Shown here: positions 45,235 through 55,523 of the stretch, one piece after another
How the letters are laid out: each line of letters begins with the position of its first letter
How positions within the stretch are numbered: position 1 is the first letter of the stretch
Source of the DNA: Arabidopsis thaliana
Taxonomy: Eukaryota; Streptophyta; Magnoliopsida; Brassicales; Brassicaceae
Assembly (NCBI RefSeq): GCF_000001735.4
Contig: NC_003076.8
Coordinates: forward strand, 15,255,835-15,319,834
Direction: 5' to 3'
DNA length: 64,000 nucleotides
Translations under genes and position numbers: made by a program
Notes under the pieces: model-generated
What the model saw: the letters and a program-made list of their open reading frames with translations, nothing else
Databases searched by the model: none
What the model was told of the DNA's origin: nothing

Positions 45235-46730
45235 AATTCTAACTGAAATTTGCTCAGATTGACTCTAATTTTAACAAAAATAACTAGAATGACTCCTCTT
45301 GGCAATGATTAACTAAAATGACTCTAATTTTAAGTAAAAAGACCAATTAACCTTAATCAACCTTAATACCATATTTTTAGCAAAAAAAAACGAATTATAA
45401 ATCAAATAAATTAAAAATATAAATGAATAAGATCCCGAAAAAAACTGGATCTTATTGATATGAAAAAATATAAATTAAGAATATAAATTGAAAAATATAA
45501 ATTAAGATTATATTAAAAATATAAATTAAAAATATAAATTGATAAAAAGAAACGCAATCAAAAGATCTTATTGAAATAGTTGATATGTGTAGAATAAGGA
45601 AAAAAACCAAAAAATTTGATTTTAGAAAGATATACACTTTATTGTCAATTTAATGCATTAAACATCAAATATGGAAATAACATAAACAAATCTGCCGTAA
45701 GAAAACCCTACGCGTTACGAGAATATTCCTTGACTCAAATATGGTAATATTTCGGAAAAATCTGTCAGCTAATAAAAGTCTGTCGTAACGTTTTCAAAAA
45801 AAAAAAAAAAAAATCTAGTCAAACCGGATTTAACATACAATCAGACCGGGAAATAATTTAATTGAGGGCTAGCTAATAAATCTCATATAACAAAAAATTT
45901 CGAAATTTTAAAAATAAATCTGCCAAAAAAAGTCTGTTATTACTAAAAAGGTTATTCTAGTCATAAACAAATCGGCCATAACATTGACATGAGTAAATCT
46001 GTTATGCTTTGACACTGAAAAACAAAACTGTCATCACTAAAAACAAATCTGTTATCACTATGTGACTGTGTAGTAATTTTTTTTTTTAACAAAAATCTGT
46101 TGTAAAACACCAGATTTGTTAACAAGTTAATTAAATCTGTGATTACACAAAACAACTCTGTCATGCCTATATAACATTTTTCGAGGTTAACAAATCTGTT
46201 ATAACACAACAGATTTTTGGGTGCAAATAGAAAATCTGTTGCCACCATAAAGAAAAATCTGTGGTCCGGAAAACAAATCAGTGACAGATTTGGTTTCAAC
46301 ATTCTTACTTTTGAAATTTAAATAAAATCTGTGGAGACTATATGAAACAAATCAGTCACGGTTAAAAAATCTGCGAAAAAAAAAAATCTGGCGTAACATA
46401 ACACAGTAAAGTCTGTGGTACAAGACAAGTCTGTTGTAAAAAATCTGTGGTTGACCAACAAATCTATGATCGATAACAAATCCGTCGCAACAAGAGCCAC
46501 AGATTTACCAAAAACGACGATGGCATTTTCGTAAATAAATGTGGTTTTATTGCCTTGCTGGAATTAAATAGTAATGGCATTTCTGTAATATTGTTTTTCT
46601 CTGCAAAGGAAAACAAGGATAATTTAGGTATAATTATTACTCAAATAACTCATATTTTTAGCATTCCTTTTGGGTCATTATGTATAAAATATGGGTTACT
46701 CTAGTAAATTTCCCTAATTCTAAATCAATT
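45235..46730. mobile_element. Possible non-autonomous VANDAL/MULE-like element with a motif cluster
   Basis: The ends are weakly inverted: GAAATTTGCTCAGATTGACT near 45247 and the complement of GAAATTTACTAGAGTAACCC near 46718. Between about 45750 and 46510 a short motif, AAATCTGT and close variants (AAGTCTGT, AAATCAGT, CAGATTT), recurs more than 25 times at 15-40 bp spacing. No transposase or accessory gene. Classification rests on end style and repeat structure, so it is uncertain. Confidence 0.45.
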
Positions 46731-46798
46731 TTATTTGTCTTAAAATGTATCTTCCTTTGATTCTTTTGAAACAATTCTTTTTCCTAAAAAATCCATTA

Positions 46799-47292
46799 CA
46801 ATAAAACCTCTATAAATTAATACTCGATAAATTAATAACCTCTATAAATTAATATATTCTTTCGATCCCGAGTTGGGACCAGTGTAAAAAGTGAAACAAA
46901 TCGATAAATTAATAAGATAGTAACTTTTTGAAAATCCTATGTAAATATATGGTCCCATCAATATCATAAATTAATAATTGCATAAATCTATCAATTATGT
47001 ATGTATATGTAAGAAATTTCTTTGAAATATATTTTTAATATTTTTTTGCTTCAATTTGTATTTTTTCTTATTTGAAATTTAGTTATACTATTTTAATGTA
47101 TCAAAAACTTTTGGTGTTGTTTTCTAAACGTGATCTTGTTTTTACTTGTAATTGATTTTAGAAAGATATTTTCTATAATGAAAAAAAAAATTATAGAAAT
47201 TTTTTAGAAATTACCAAATTAGAAAAATTTCTCAATAAATATTAATTTATCGATAAATTAAAACCTCTCTAAATTAATAAAATTTTGCAGTG
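46799..47292. mobile_element. Second Emigrant MITE, inverted relative to the first
   Basis: Starts after TA at 46797-46798 with CAATAAAACCTCTATAAATT. It matches the complement of the right half of the copy at 15566 (ACTCGATAAATTAATAACCT, TCCCGAGTT). The far end (TTTTGCAGTG) is eroded, so the second TA is not clear. Confidence 0.75.
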
Positions 47293-47304
47293 GAATAAAT
47301 AGAG

Positions 47305-47308
<4 letters not shown>

Positions 47309-47342
<34 letters not shown>
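47309..47342. repeat. (TA)n microsatellite
   Basis: About 17 uninterrupted TA units directly after the second Emigrant copy. Confidence 0.9.
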
Positions 47343-47346
<4 letters not shown>

Positions 47347-47468
47347 TATTACATTTAAAAAGTTAATTAGTTAAATTCAATCCTAATATAATCCAAAACC
47401 TGATCTCTAGACTTAGTAAAATCTCAGATATTTTTATTTTAACTTCTATTCTAAATGAAAATCAATGT

Positions 47469-47555
47469 CTTAAGAGAGGATAAGCCAAATTTTCTGAGAG
47501 TACTTAAAGATGATAAGTACTGTACTGTACTGTCTAATGTCTATCCTCTCTTAAG
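47469..47555. promoter_or_regulatory. Perfect 14-bp inverted repeat upstream of the peptidyl-tRNA hydrolase gene
   Basis: CTTAAGAGAGGATA at 47469-47482 and its exact complement TATCCTCTCTTAAG at 47542-47555 could form a stem with a 59-nt loop. The loop has a second short inverted pair (AGTACTT...AAGTACT) and a GTACT triplet repeat. It lies 214 bp before the ATG, within the likely 5' transcribed region. Role unknown. Confidence 0.5.
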
Positions 47556-47768
47556 GCTTCGTTTCAAATTCTTCAATCGTCCTTTAGAAATCCTCAAAAT
47601 ATCCACAATTTTCCTCTCTTTACCCAGAAGATTTCATCAGAACCTCTTCGCCATTAATGGGTTAGTGTTACTTTCCCCAAATGTAGAATTAAGGGTTTAG
47701 GGTTTTTAGTTCCAAATTCAATTCTTAACGAAGCAATTTCAAATCTTTTTTTCATTTCAGTTACAGCG

Positions 47769-49547
47769 ATGTTTTGTGCATCATCTTCTCCAATTACATC
47801 TCCTCTCTACCCAAAAGCTTATAAATTTTCTCAAACAAAATCGAATTCGAAGAGATTTTCCTCTCTGCGTGCTTCGTTGCCTGTTTCTGATAACAAGCTT
47901 CTTAAATTTGAATACACACCATGGCTTATTGTTGGACTTGGTAACCCTGGATTAAAGTATTACGGAACAAGGCATAATGTATAAATTTCACTCTTTTACA
48001 TTCAATTTTGATGTTTATGAATCAAAGTTCTCTTCTTTTTTGTGATTCTTGATCTGTTTTTGTTATGTCTAGATTGGTTTTGAGATGATTGATCATATAG
48101 CTCGAGCAACGGATATTTCTATGAACACAATTCAGTCCAAGGCTTTAGTTGGGATAGGTTCTCTTCTCACCAGTTTCTTGCTTTTGTTTCATTTAGTTTC
48201 ACCTTTTTGTTTGTTTATTTGGGATGATTCACTATGTGACCAGAACAGGTTCTGTTGGAGAAGTTCCGATTTTGTTGGTTAAACCTCAAGGATACATGAA
48301 TTTCAGTGGTGAATCGGTTAGTCTTTCTTCCTTTGTTCTCAAGTGTCTTCTCTACTTGAGATTTTTGACAAGCAAGGCTTTGGCTTTATACTTGAAATGG
48401 GAGTGTACTTATATTTGATTTCTTCGTCTACTTACGTGTTTTGAAGGTTGGGCCGTTAGCTGCTTACTACCAAATACCCTTACGTCACATTCTTATGGTT
48501 AGTACTGTGTCTTATTGCTTGCTGTGTGATGATGATGATAATGGCATTAATCAAAAGATTGTGTTTGCCTCTATGGTGTAGATATATGATGACATGGGTT
48601 TGTCTAATGGTGTCTTGAGACTTCAACCAAAAGGTGGGCATAGCCAACACAATGGGTAAGTAATATCTCTGAATTGGGAAGTGATGTATATAGGTTCTAT
48701 TGGTTTAGGGAGTAAACAAAAACTGTGTCTTTGCTTATAAAGTTGCAAGGAACAGACTCCTGCAATCTTATTTCCGAGTGACTGTTGAATTTGTTCAACT
48801 TCTAAACTTAGTACTTACTCTTGAGGAAGAGAGATGCTATTTTGAAAGGACACAAAACTTCAAGATCCAAGGTTTATGGATAATGATGAATAGAATCGAA
48901 TTCAAATAGTATAAAGCATTTTTTATATCTAGGAAGCGCATCACACTGTGACGAAAGTAATACATCTTCGTCATTTATGATTTCTAATCAGAACTAGAAC
49001 AATATAACCATTTCTTGTGCTTTTTCTGAAAAGGATTATAACTTCTTTTGCTATGTACCAGATTGAAGAATGTGACAGAACATTTAAATGGTTGTCGCGG
49101 CTATCCCCGCTTATCAATCGGTTTGTGTCCTGTTTCACCTTGAAGTCCTGTTCCGCCAAATACCCTTTTGGCAATCGTAGTAAAATTGTCTGTTGCGCTG
49201 CAGGAATTGGAAATCCACCAGGTAACATGGACATGAAAGCGTTTCTTCTCCAGAAATTCAGCCCCTTGGAGCGCAAACAGGTAATACCCTTGCATTAACC
49301 TAAGTTCACCAGTCTGTAGTCATATGATCTCTGCAAGTCTAAAACTTTTTGGACTAACGATATTGTATGACTATTTTCATCGAATTTATGTTGGATTTTT
49401 AATGGATTCGTTGTACTGAATTATGTTTAGATGGATGAGGGACTGGAACAAGGTGTTGAAGGTGTGAAGACACTTGTTGAAGAGGGGTTTAGTGACTCAA
49501 TATCTCGATTCAATTTGGGACAGAAATACAAGTTTCATAAAGTTTGA
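47769..49547 (+). CDS. Peptidyl-tRNA hydrolase, chloroplast type
   Basis: Eight exons: 47769-47978, 48073-48157, 48249-48316, 48447-48497, 48582-48655, 49062-49120, 49204-49280 and 49431-49547, giving 246 residues. The enzyme cuts the ester between peptide and tRNA on drop-off peptidyl-tRNA, recycling tRNA in organelle translation. Family motifs are present: IVGLGNPG with Asn59, GTRHN with catalytic His69 just before intron 1, VKPQGYMNFSGES, IYDDMGL-like IYDDMGLSN with the catalytic Asp, GGHSQHNGLKNV, and IGIGNPPG. The first 45 residues are rich in Ser, Lys and Arg with few acids (MFCASSSPITSPLYP...), a typical plastid transit peptide. The C-terminal half lies after a 406-bp intron, the longest in the gene. 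I recall it as At5g38290. Confidence 0.93.
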
Positions 49548-50187
49548 TTCCTTGACATTTGCCTCATCGTGATACCTGTCACAGTAACAGTAGCAACACC
49601 CATAGTCCAACATTGTTCATTTGTTCTTATCCTTGTGGTCTTTGTTTAGCTGATAGGTAATATTGTAACATTTGTATTCTCTAAGATCAATTTTATTGAT
49701 TTATATTTTGTTAATGTGTGTTATGTGAGTTTATTGATGAATAAGTTCCAATTCAATCAACAGTTATAAAATAATTAAATATGAAATAAAAATTAGCCAA
49801 ATTAATCCATGTTGAAATGATGGAATTTATTTGGCCTAAACATGGATGGGTAAAAAATAATAAATCAGATACGTATAATGGTTGTTAAAACAAAACAAAC
49901 CAACGATCAGATAGATTAATGATGATTAAGGAAATTAATGACCGTCGATCAAAGATTTACTGGGTCCCACACTACCAAAATAAGACCGTTAGACGTAAGC
50001 AAAGAAAAAAAGAAGAAGGGTAAAATCGTCAACAGAAGAAAATCTCTAAAGAATCTCTCTAATTTTTCTATGAGACCGTTGAGAAACCCTTTTTACCATT
50101 AAATAAAGTCTTTTTGCAAACAACAAAATCTGGTTAACCAAAATAGCTCTCTCTTTTACTGAAGAAGTGATCGAATTTTATTCAACG
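49548..50187. other. Intergenic, promoter of the repeat-containing protein gene
   Basis: AT-rich with no gene. ATTAAATAAAG at about 50098 could serve as a TATA-like element for the ATG at 50188. Confidence 0.4.
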
Positions 50188-50979
50188 ATGGCGGATATAA
50201 TCTCAAATCCGACCATGGAACAACTCTTCTTCTCTGTAGATCCGATGTCTCTTATACTCTCTCAAAACTCCGACACACATCAACTTAAACTCTTGTTAGA
50301 CGGTTTCTCCGGATTCGAAAGAGGTCCAAGATACGATGAATACTCGAGATTACGTGAATCGAAGCTTCGCATGAAACGTGATTTTCAGAAATTCCTCGAG
50401 GAAGAAGACGAAGTAGAAGAGCCGAGGATCAAAAAACAAGTCAGATTCGAGGGTAATTCTGTAAATTCGCAAGAAGGTGATAAGTTTTCTCCGGAGAAGA
50501 AGAAACAGAGTCGGTTCGAGGGTATTTCAGTAATTTCACAAGAAGATAGGTTTTCGCCGGAGAAGGTGAAGAAACAGAGTCGATTTGGGTTTTCTCCGCT
50601 GAAAAAAGCTGTTCCGTCTTCGTTGGCACAATCAGTTCCTGATTTCTCTGCTGTGATACGTAAAGAGAATCGTCGTCCGGTTAATATCAACACTATTACT
50701 CCGCCACCACCGACTTCGAAGAGTAGAAACGGCGGCGTTTTGACGGGATCGGCTTCAAGAGGGAGCAAGTCGGCGAGTGCTGGAGAGAAGAAGAGTAAAG
50801 GGATGATGATGATGGGAATGGCACGTAAGAGTTACGCTAATGTTGAAGATCTTAAGAAGATTTCAATGGCGGCTGCTTCTGCTATTAATGGCGGTGGCGG
50901 TGGAGGAGGAGGAGGGAGAAAAGTTGGTGACTGTGGTGGTGGTCGTCGGACTATTCTTGGTTACAGACAAATTTACTGA
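50188..50979 (+). CDS. Plant-specific protein with internal KKQxRF repeats, unknown function
   Basis: A single exon of 263 residues. I start at MADIISNPTM; the ATG 21 nt upstream lies in poorer context. Residues 1-60 (EQLFFSVDPMSLILSQNSDT, LLLDGFSGFERGPRYDEYSR) look folded and conserved. Residues 82-137 hold three short repeats built on KKQ-x-RF-(EG), then S-V-x-SQE and FSPEK. The remainder is low complexity, with Ser/Lys stretches, a MMMMG run, a run of eight or more Gly near 235-245 and a basic end (GGRRTILGYRQIY). No signal peptide or membrane segment; probably nuclear or cytoplasmic. I recall At5g38300 being described only by weak homeobox-protein similarity, which I do not see here. Confidence 0.8.
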   Translation: MADIISNPTMEQLFFSVDPMSLILSQNSDTHQLKLLLDGFSGFERGPRYDEYSRLRESKLRMKRDFQKFLEEEDEVEEPRIKKQVRFEGNSVNSQEGDKFSPEKKKQSRFEGISVISQEDRFSPEKVKKQSRFGFSPLKKAVPSSLAQSVPDFSAVIRKENRRPVNINTITPPPPTSKSRNGGVLTGSASRGSKSASAGEKKSKGMMMMGMARKSYANVEDLKKISMAAASAINGGGGGGGGGRKVGDCGGGRRTILGYRQIY

Positions 50980-51803
50980 TTTCGTTTATCAAAAGCTTTG
51001 ATTTTTACACGATTTTATTAGTTTTTTGTGGGATTTTGATTGATGAGAAACAATTCTTGGATTTGATTGTTGATTTGGGTTTTTGTGGCTTTTTTTGGTG
51101 TGTTGGTGATTTTGATTTGTTTGTAAAAAATAAAGCATAAATTCTTGATATTATATAACTCGTGTGATTCTTTCATATCATTTTGTCACATTCGTTCATG
51201 TACAATGTGATGTGACCATGAAGATTATAGACCAAAGAGTCATAATTTGTTATGTGTCATCCGTTTGTAGATGACACCTTGACACCAAGTACACTTACTG
51301 AAAATTCATTTGGAGAGAACAAATTATTTTATTTCGAAATATTGTTTTGAGAATTTGTCAATGCATCATGAAACATTAAATATGATTTTAGACCAAGAAA
51401 AAGTCCGTTTAAAGAATTCTCTTTTTATTTTTAATGTAATGTTAAATTATATTTAAAAAGAAAAAATAAACGTTTGTCCAATTAGTGTAACGTTTGGTTA
51501 ATAAAGAATGGTTGAGACGAAAAAAATTAAACTTCCTAAAACTTTCTAAACCGTTTAAAGAATTCTCACAAGTTTAATTAAAATAGTGGTCGTAATTGTT
51601 CTAGGTTAATTTAGGTTCTGTTGCTGTCGGATCCGAACATTGAGTTTGGATTCAACCGAAAATTGTCATATCAGCATAAAGTTAATAAAAAGCAAGGTCA
51701 ACTAGAAGTTAACACCGAAGCAAAGTAAAGCTTCGTAGTCTATAAGTGAGGAGATCCACAAAAGATACAACAGTTCGGAAGCGGGTAATGGGCCGAACAT
51801 TAA
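50980..51803. other. 3' flank, no gene seen
   Basis: AATAAA at about 51127 may be the polyadenylation signal of the gene ending at 50979. The rest is AT-rich spacer. Confidence 0.4.
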
Positions 51804-52057
51804 GAGCACGTCCAACGTGGATCTCTTTATACAGGCTCATCCACTTAAAAATAACAAAAATATTTAAAAAGTAAAAAAGGGATGAAAGAGAGTTTCTGAA
51901 AGTCCTCATTTAAGGGATGTTCCCACAAACATATTTGCACGTGTAATCTTATTAATGGTCAATTTGTATTAAAAAACTAGAATATAATTAAAATAATAAA
52001 ATATTATTACTTTTTTTTTTTTAGGAATTTTGACCGTCCCAACCATTGTACATGCTC
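51804..52057. mobile_element. PIF/Harbinger-type MITE
   Basis: A 254-bp element flanked by TAA at 51801-51803 and 52058-52060. Ends are GAGCACGTCCAACGTGG and the complement of GAGCATGTACAATGGTTGG. TAA target and GAGCATGTCCAA-type ends suit the PIF/Harbinger group. No coding. Confidence 0.7.
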
Positions 52058-52171
52058 TAATAACCTATAAAAATGAATAAAAGAATTCAAATAGGAAACG
52101 AAATCCCAACCATTGTACATGCTCTAATAACCTATAAAAAAGAATAAAAGAATTCAAATAGAAAACGAAGA
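52038..52171. repeat. 67-bp tandem duplication including the MITE end
   Basis: 52038-52104 and 52105-52171 are near-identical, each starting CCCAACCATTGTACATGCTC and carrying GAATAAAAGAATTCAAATAG. The unit takes in the last 20 bp of the MITE plus its flank, so the duplication is younger than the insertion. Confidence 0.85.
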
Positions 52172-52514
52172 CATTTAAGAGAATTCGTTCTATTTAATAG
52201 TTAGTGATTGTTAATCATATACTACATAGTTTCCAAATATATGGAGGAACATTCATTCTTATTCACAAAGCTAATATTATACTAATTCTACTCATTCTTA
52301 TTTACATCCACTCACAACTTTACTTATCGAATTTGTATTATATGTTGATATTGAGAACTTTAATTCCTATAAAGCCTAAATAAATATTTGAGTGTGCAAA
52401 TCATACATCCACAAGCTATGAGTTTTTTTCATGGTTAATTTTTTTTTTTGGATAAGATCATGGTTAATGTTTTGAACTATATCATAGCAGAAATATATTA
52501 GTTTTTATTGTCTT

Positions 52515-52805
52515 TTTTTCTTTGCGCGCACTGCCAAGAAGAAAAATCTAGCCTACACCTCTTCTTCAACTGCCCTTTTGCTGGCAAAATTTGGGAGGCA
52601 GCACTTTTTAAAACCCCTTTCAACCCTTCACGAATAACAAGCTTGAATGGGCATTGAACGGTCGAAATTGTTGGTGAATCTTCCACCATCTAGAATTGGG
52701 ATTGAACTACTGATCTTGTGGTTCTTATGGACTATTTGGACTTGCCGTAAGAAGAAGATATTCGATAAGAACCAGGTCTCACCCACGGAAATTTTGTCCA
52801 GCTAG
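52515..52805 (+). mobile_element. LINE fragment (zf-RVT region)
   Basis: The plus strand gives CQEEKSSLHLFFNCPFAGKI-like sequence and WEAALFKTPFNP, then in other frames a WFLWTIWTCRKKK-like part, the zinc-binding end of plant LINE reverse transcriptases. A poly-T run follows 60 bp later but is in the wrong orientation for its tail. Only about 290 bp remain, with frameshifts. Confidence 0.6.
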
Positions 52806-53364
52806 TTGTAAATCAACAAGCCTAAAAAACAAAATGCTTATCAACACATTCTAATAATTTTTTTTTTTTTTTTTCCAATTGGTGGTTGTTTGGTTATTGA
52901 TTTCTTTAGAAAAAGTTCCAAAATTATTTATTTTTGTGTAATAATTATGTTGGACTAAATTCTAGAGGAATTCAATGTTCTTTCAATTATTTGGACGCTG
53001 GTTTTTGGCTTTCAAAAATGGGACTAGTCCGACTCTTTTGACCATGGATTAGTATATATATTTCCTTCCAAATAAAATCAAATGAAAAATCCAAATACCT
53101 TGCTATTTGCCTATCTTTATACATTTACACAAAATATATGACAACAAATGAAAAATCCACAGCTCATTAGCTGCTTGTTCATTCTTTACAAGCCAGACCT
53201 GCTCCTTCTTAGTCTATACCTCGGGCCTACTCACTTAATAGCACATGGATGCCAATAACACATGGAACTTTAAAATGTTGTGTACTGTGTACATGCATTA
53301 GCCTCTGGGATTCACTGATAAGACCAAAACCAAACAATATGTCTTTTATGTCGAGACCAAACAA

Positions 53365-53515
53365 GCCTCTCGGACATAAAACATATATAAGGTCTACACT
53401 TCACGCAAATTTAAAACACTTCGGTTTCGTTCAAAGTAGATGTGATCTCTCCTTCCTTATAACGTTTCAGGAAAAATATGTTGTCTATCTTCTACTCTTC
53501 GTATATAGCTGACAT
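53365..53515 (+). mobile_element. Possible Copia reverse-transcriptase fossil
   Basis: A short frame contains HFGFVQSRCDLSFL and VVYLLLFV, resembling the stretch just before the YVDD box of Copia reverse transcriptases. No LTRs are visible nearby. A small, old and broken fragment. Confidence 0.4.
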
Positions 53516-54846
53516 TACTCTCAAAATCTCGACTCAAATATTATTTGAAGACGATCATTTCCAGCTAGCTCTAGGTATCATATGATGGACCTAAAAAAAC
53601 TACACTCTTCCTTGGCATATATATGTAATTATTTTCCCGCCAATGTAACTATGTTGCAAACGTTTGCATTACGCAGAAATGGCTGACTCTAACCCTTGTC
53701 TCATACTAGTTGACTCAAAGAAAAGTTTGGACGACAATTCCTGTCTCTAACCCATTTTACATGTCTTCCTTATATAAAGTGGTCTTTATTCGACCACCGA
53801 GCTTGTGGTACTTGGCGTTCAAATTTAGAATTTTGTGTCGTCTTAATTACCGGCAAAGTGCTTCCACAATCTTAGACTTTCAAGCAACAATACACATAAG
53901 TGGACGAAGTTTTTTGTTTAACTGTACAAGAATGCATTCATTTTAGCAAACTCTTAAAATACATCAATAAAGAGTTCAGTACGATGAAGCGTGTACATGG
54001 ATCAATCGTACACGGTAAGGTTGGAAAGATTAGGTCCTCACATTTTATTTTATTTTTTTGATAAAAGGTTAAATTAGATCATCACATATTTTTATAGAAG
54101 AGAAAAGTCCAACTGAATAAAAAAAAATTAAGAGAAAAACAATATTTTCATTAATAAACCTTAAACCGTTCTTAAAACCTTCTAAAAATTACTTTAACAA
54201 CAGAACAAGACCACCTAAAAATGACGCATCATTATTTTTTTATTTAACTTTCTCATTGACTGTTCATATTACATATGTAGAGGATGCTTAATTTTCTAAA
54301 CACAAGTTACGTCGTTTTATATCACATCGAACAATATTAATATGTAGCAAAAATCCACGCCTAAAGTTTTTGGAAAACTAATACGACAATACAAGTAAAC
54401 AGTCAACTTTATTCTTTAATCACATTATCAGTCAACTTGGTCAATATTATTAGTCAAAGGTTTTAAATTCACATGTTTAATCAATATATGTGTACCGTTT
54501 GACTAGTACTTATACTATTTGATCATTTGTCGGTTTGATGGTTTTTTGCCGGTATAGTTTAACCATTTCACAAAATAGTACAGTCTATTTCTTTCTATGA
54601 AATGTGAAAATTACATTTCTATATTACGTACAACCAACGTATATGTTACATCAATGTACAAACAAATCAATAACATGAAAAAACTCGAATTAGATTCTTA
54701 GTTATGTTTGAGTATGACGATCCGAATTAAGATTCTCATTTTTCCTTTCTCCAAATTTCTAGCTTAGCTTAAACCAATCATACACCTAACTCTTCACATG
54801 TTCCAGAAACTAGGTCAGGATCATGGTTATAAGATAAGAGCACACT
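53516..54846. other. Intergenic, no gene seen
   Basis: AT-rich DNA. Short frames at 53710-53946 have no domain. Several TTGAC cores occur near 54400-54500. Confidence 0.4.
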
Positions 54847-55413
54847 TCATTTTCTACGATCACGGCTACCGGAAAAAACAGGGCCTAAGCAAAATATATC
54901 AGCCAATGGGACATTCAACGCCGGACTATTCATGGATCTTGAAGCTCTAATCTCTGTAGAATTCATTTTCTGCAAACTCTTCTTCTTCTTCTTTTTATGT
55001 GGATCACTATTGCTCCGTTGATATTCCGAAGAAGAATTTGTTTTCTTGTTTCTCATTGAGTACCCAACAGATTTGCTTCTTACAAGCCAAAAACCACACC
55101 CAAAACTTGGATCATCTGAATCAGAATCTCTTGTGTCGGATTTCGCAGCTAGGGTTTGAAGATTGCTTCTCGGAGAAGTAATCTCGGTCTTCTTCGAAAT
55201 AGTGTCGGTGGCCGTGTGGGAAAGGTTTTTCCAGTACGAGAAGAGCTCGTCGGCGTGAGAAAACCGTTGTTTTGAGTTCTGACGGAGACAAAAGTCGAAC
55301 TCTGGACTTGAATTCAGACATGACTGGTCTGAATCTGATCGGAGAGGGACTCTTTCTTCCGAATGATGAAGATTGTGTGAAGATGTTGAGGTAACTCTGC
55401 TTTTAAGACTCAT
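54847..55413 (-). CDS. Ser/Lys-rich plant protein of unknown function
   Basis: A single exon of 188 residues on the minus strand. It opens MSLKSRVTSTSSHNLHHSEE and is mostly hydrophilic and Ser-rich. An aromatic block (SHADELFSYWKNLS) lies at about 52-66 and a short ordered block (FGCGFWLVRSKSVGYSM) at about 102-118. A run of six Lys sits near 137-143, and the conserved-looking end is PLADIFCLGPVFSGS. No signal peptide or membrane segment. The Lys runs and phospho-prone Ser pattern would suit a nuclear or membrane-peripheral regulator, but I cannot name a function. A TATA box lies about 103 nt upstream. I recall it as At5g38310. Confidence 0.75.
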   Translation of the reverse strand: MSLKSRVTSTSSHNLHHSEERVPLRSDSDQSCLNSSPEFDFCLRQNSKQRFSHADELFSYWKNLSHTATDTISKKTEITSPRSNLQTLAAKSDTRDSDSDDPSFGCGFWLVRSKSVGYSMRNKKTNSSSEYQRSNSDPHKKKKKKSLQKMNSTEIRASRSMNSPALNVPLADIFCLGPVFSGSRDRRK

Positions 55414-55515
55414 TGTGACGATAATTAAAAAAGGCTACCAAATAGTATGTTTTTCACGAATGTCTTAATAAACAAATTGTGAGGTATAGAAAAGAAGAGC
55501 AACAAGGTAGATAGA

Positions 55516-55523
55516 TATATATA
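55516..55523 (-). promoter_or_regulatory. TATA box of the Ser/Lys-rich protein gene
   Basis: TATATATA, self-complementary, about 103 nt before the ATG at 55413 on the minus strand. Confidence 0.45.

Noticed and set aside
45690-46540. CRISPR-like array
   Set aside because: The motif is only about 8 bp, variable, in both orientations and irregularly spaced; the genome is a plant.
47309-47342. Possible functional TATA element cluster
   Set aside because: A plain TA microsatellite next to a MITE end, 427 bp before the start codon.
52498-52689. Minus-strand 63-residue frame
   Set aside because: Shadow of a LINE fragment that reads on the plus strand.
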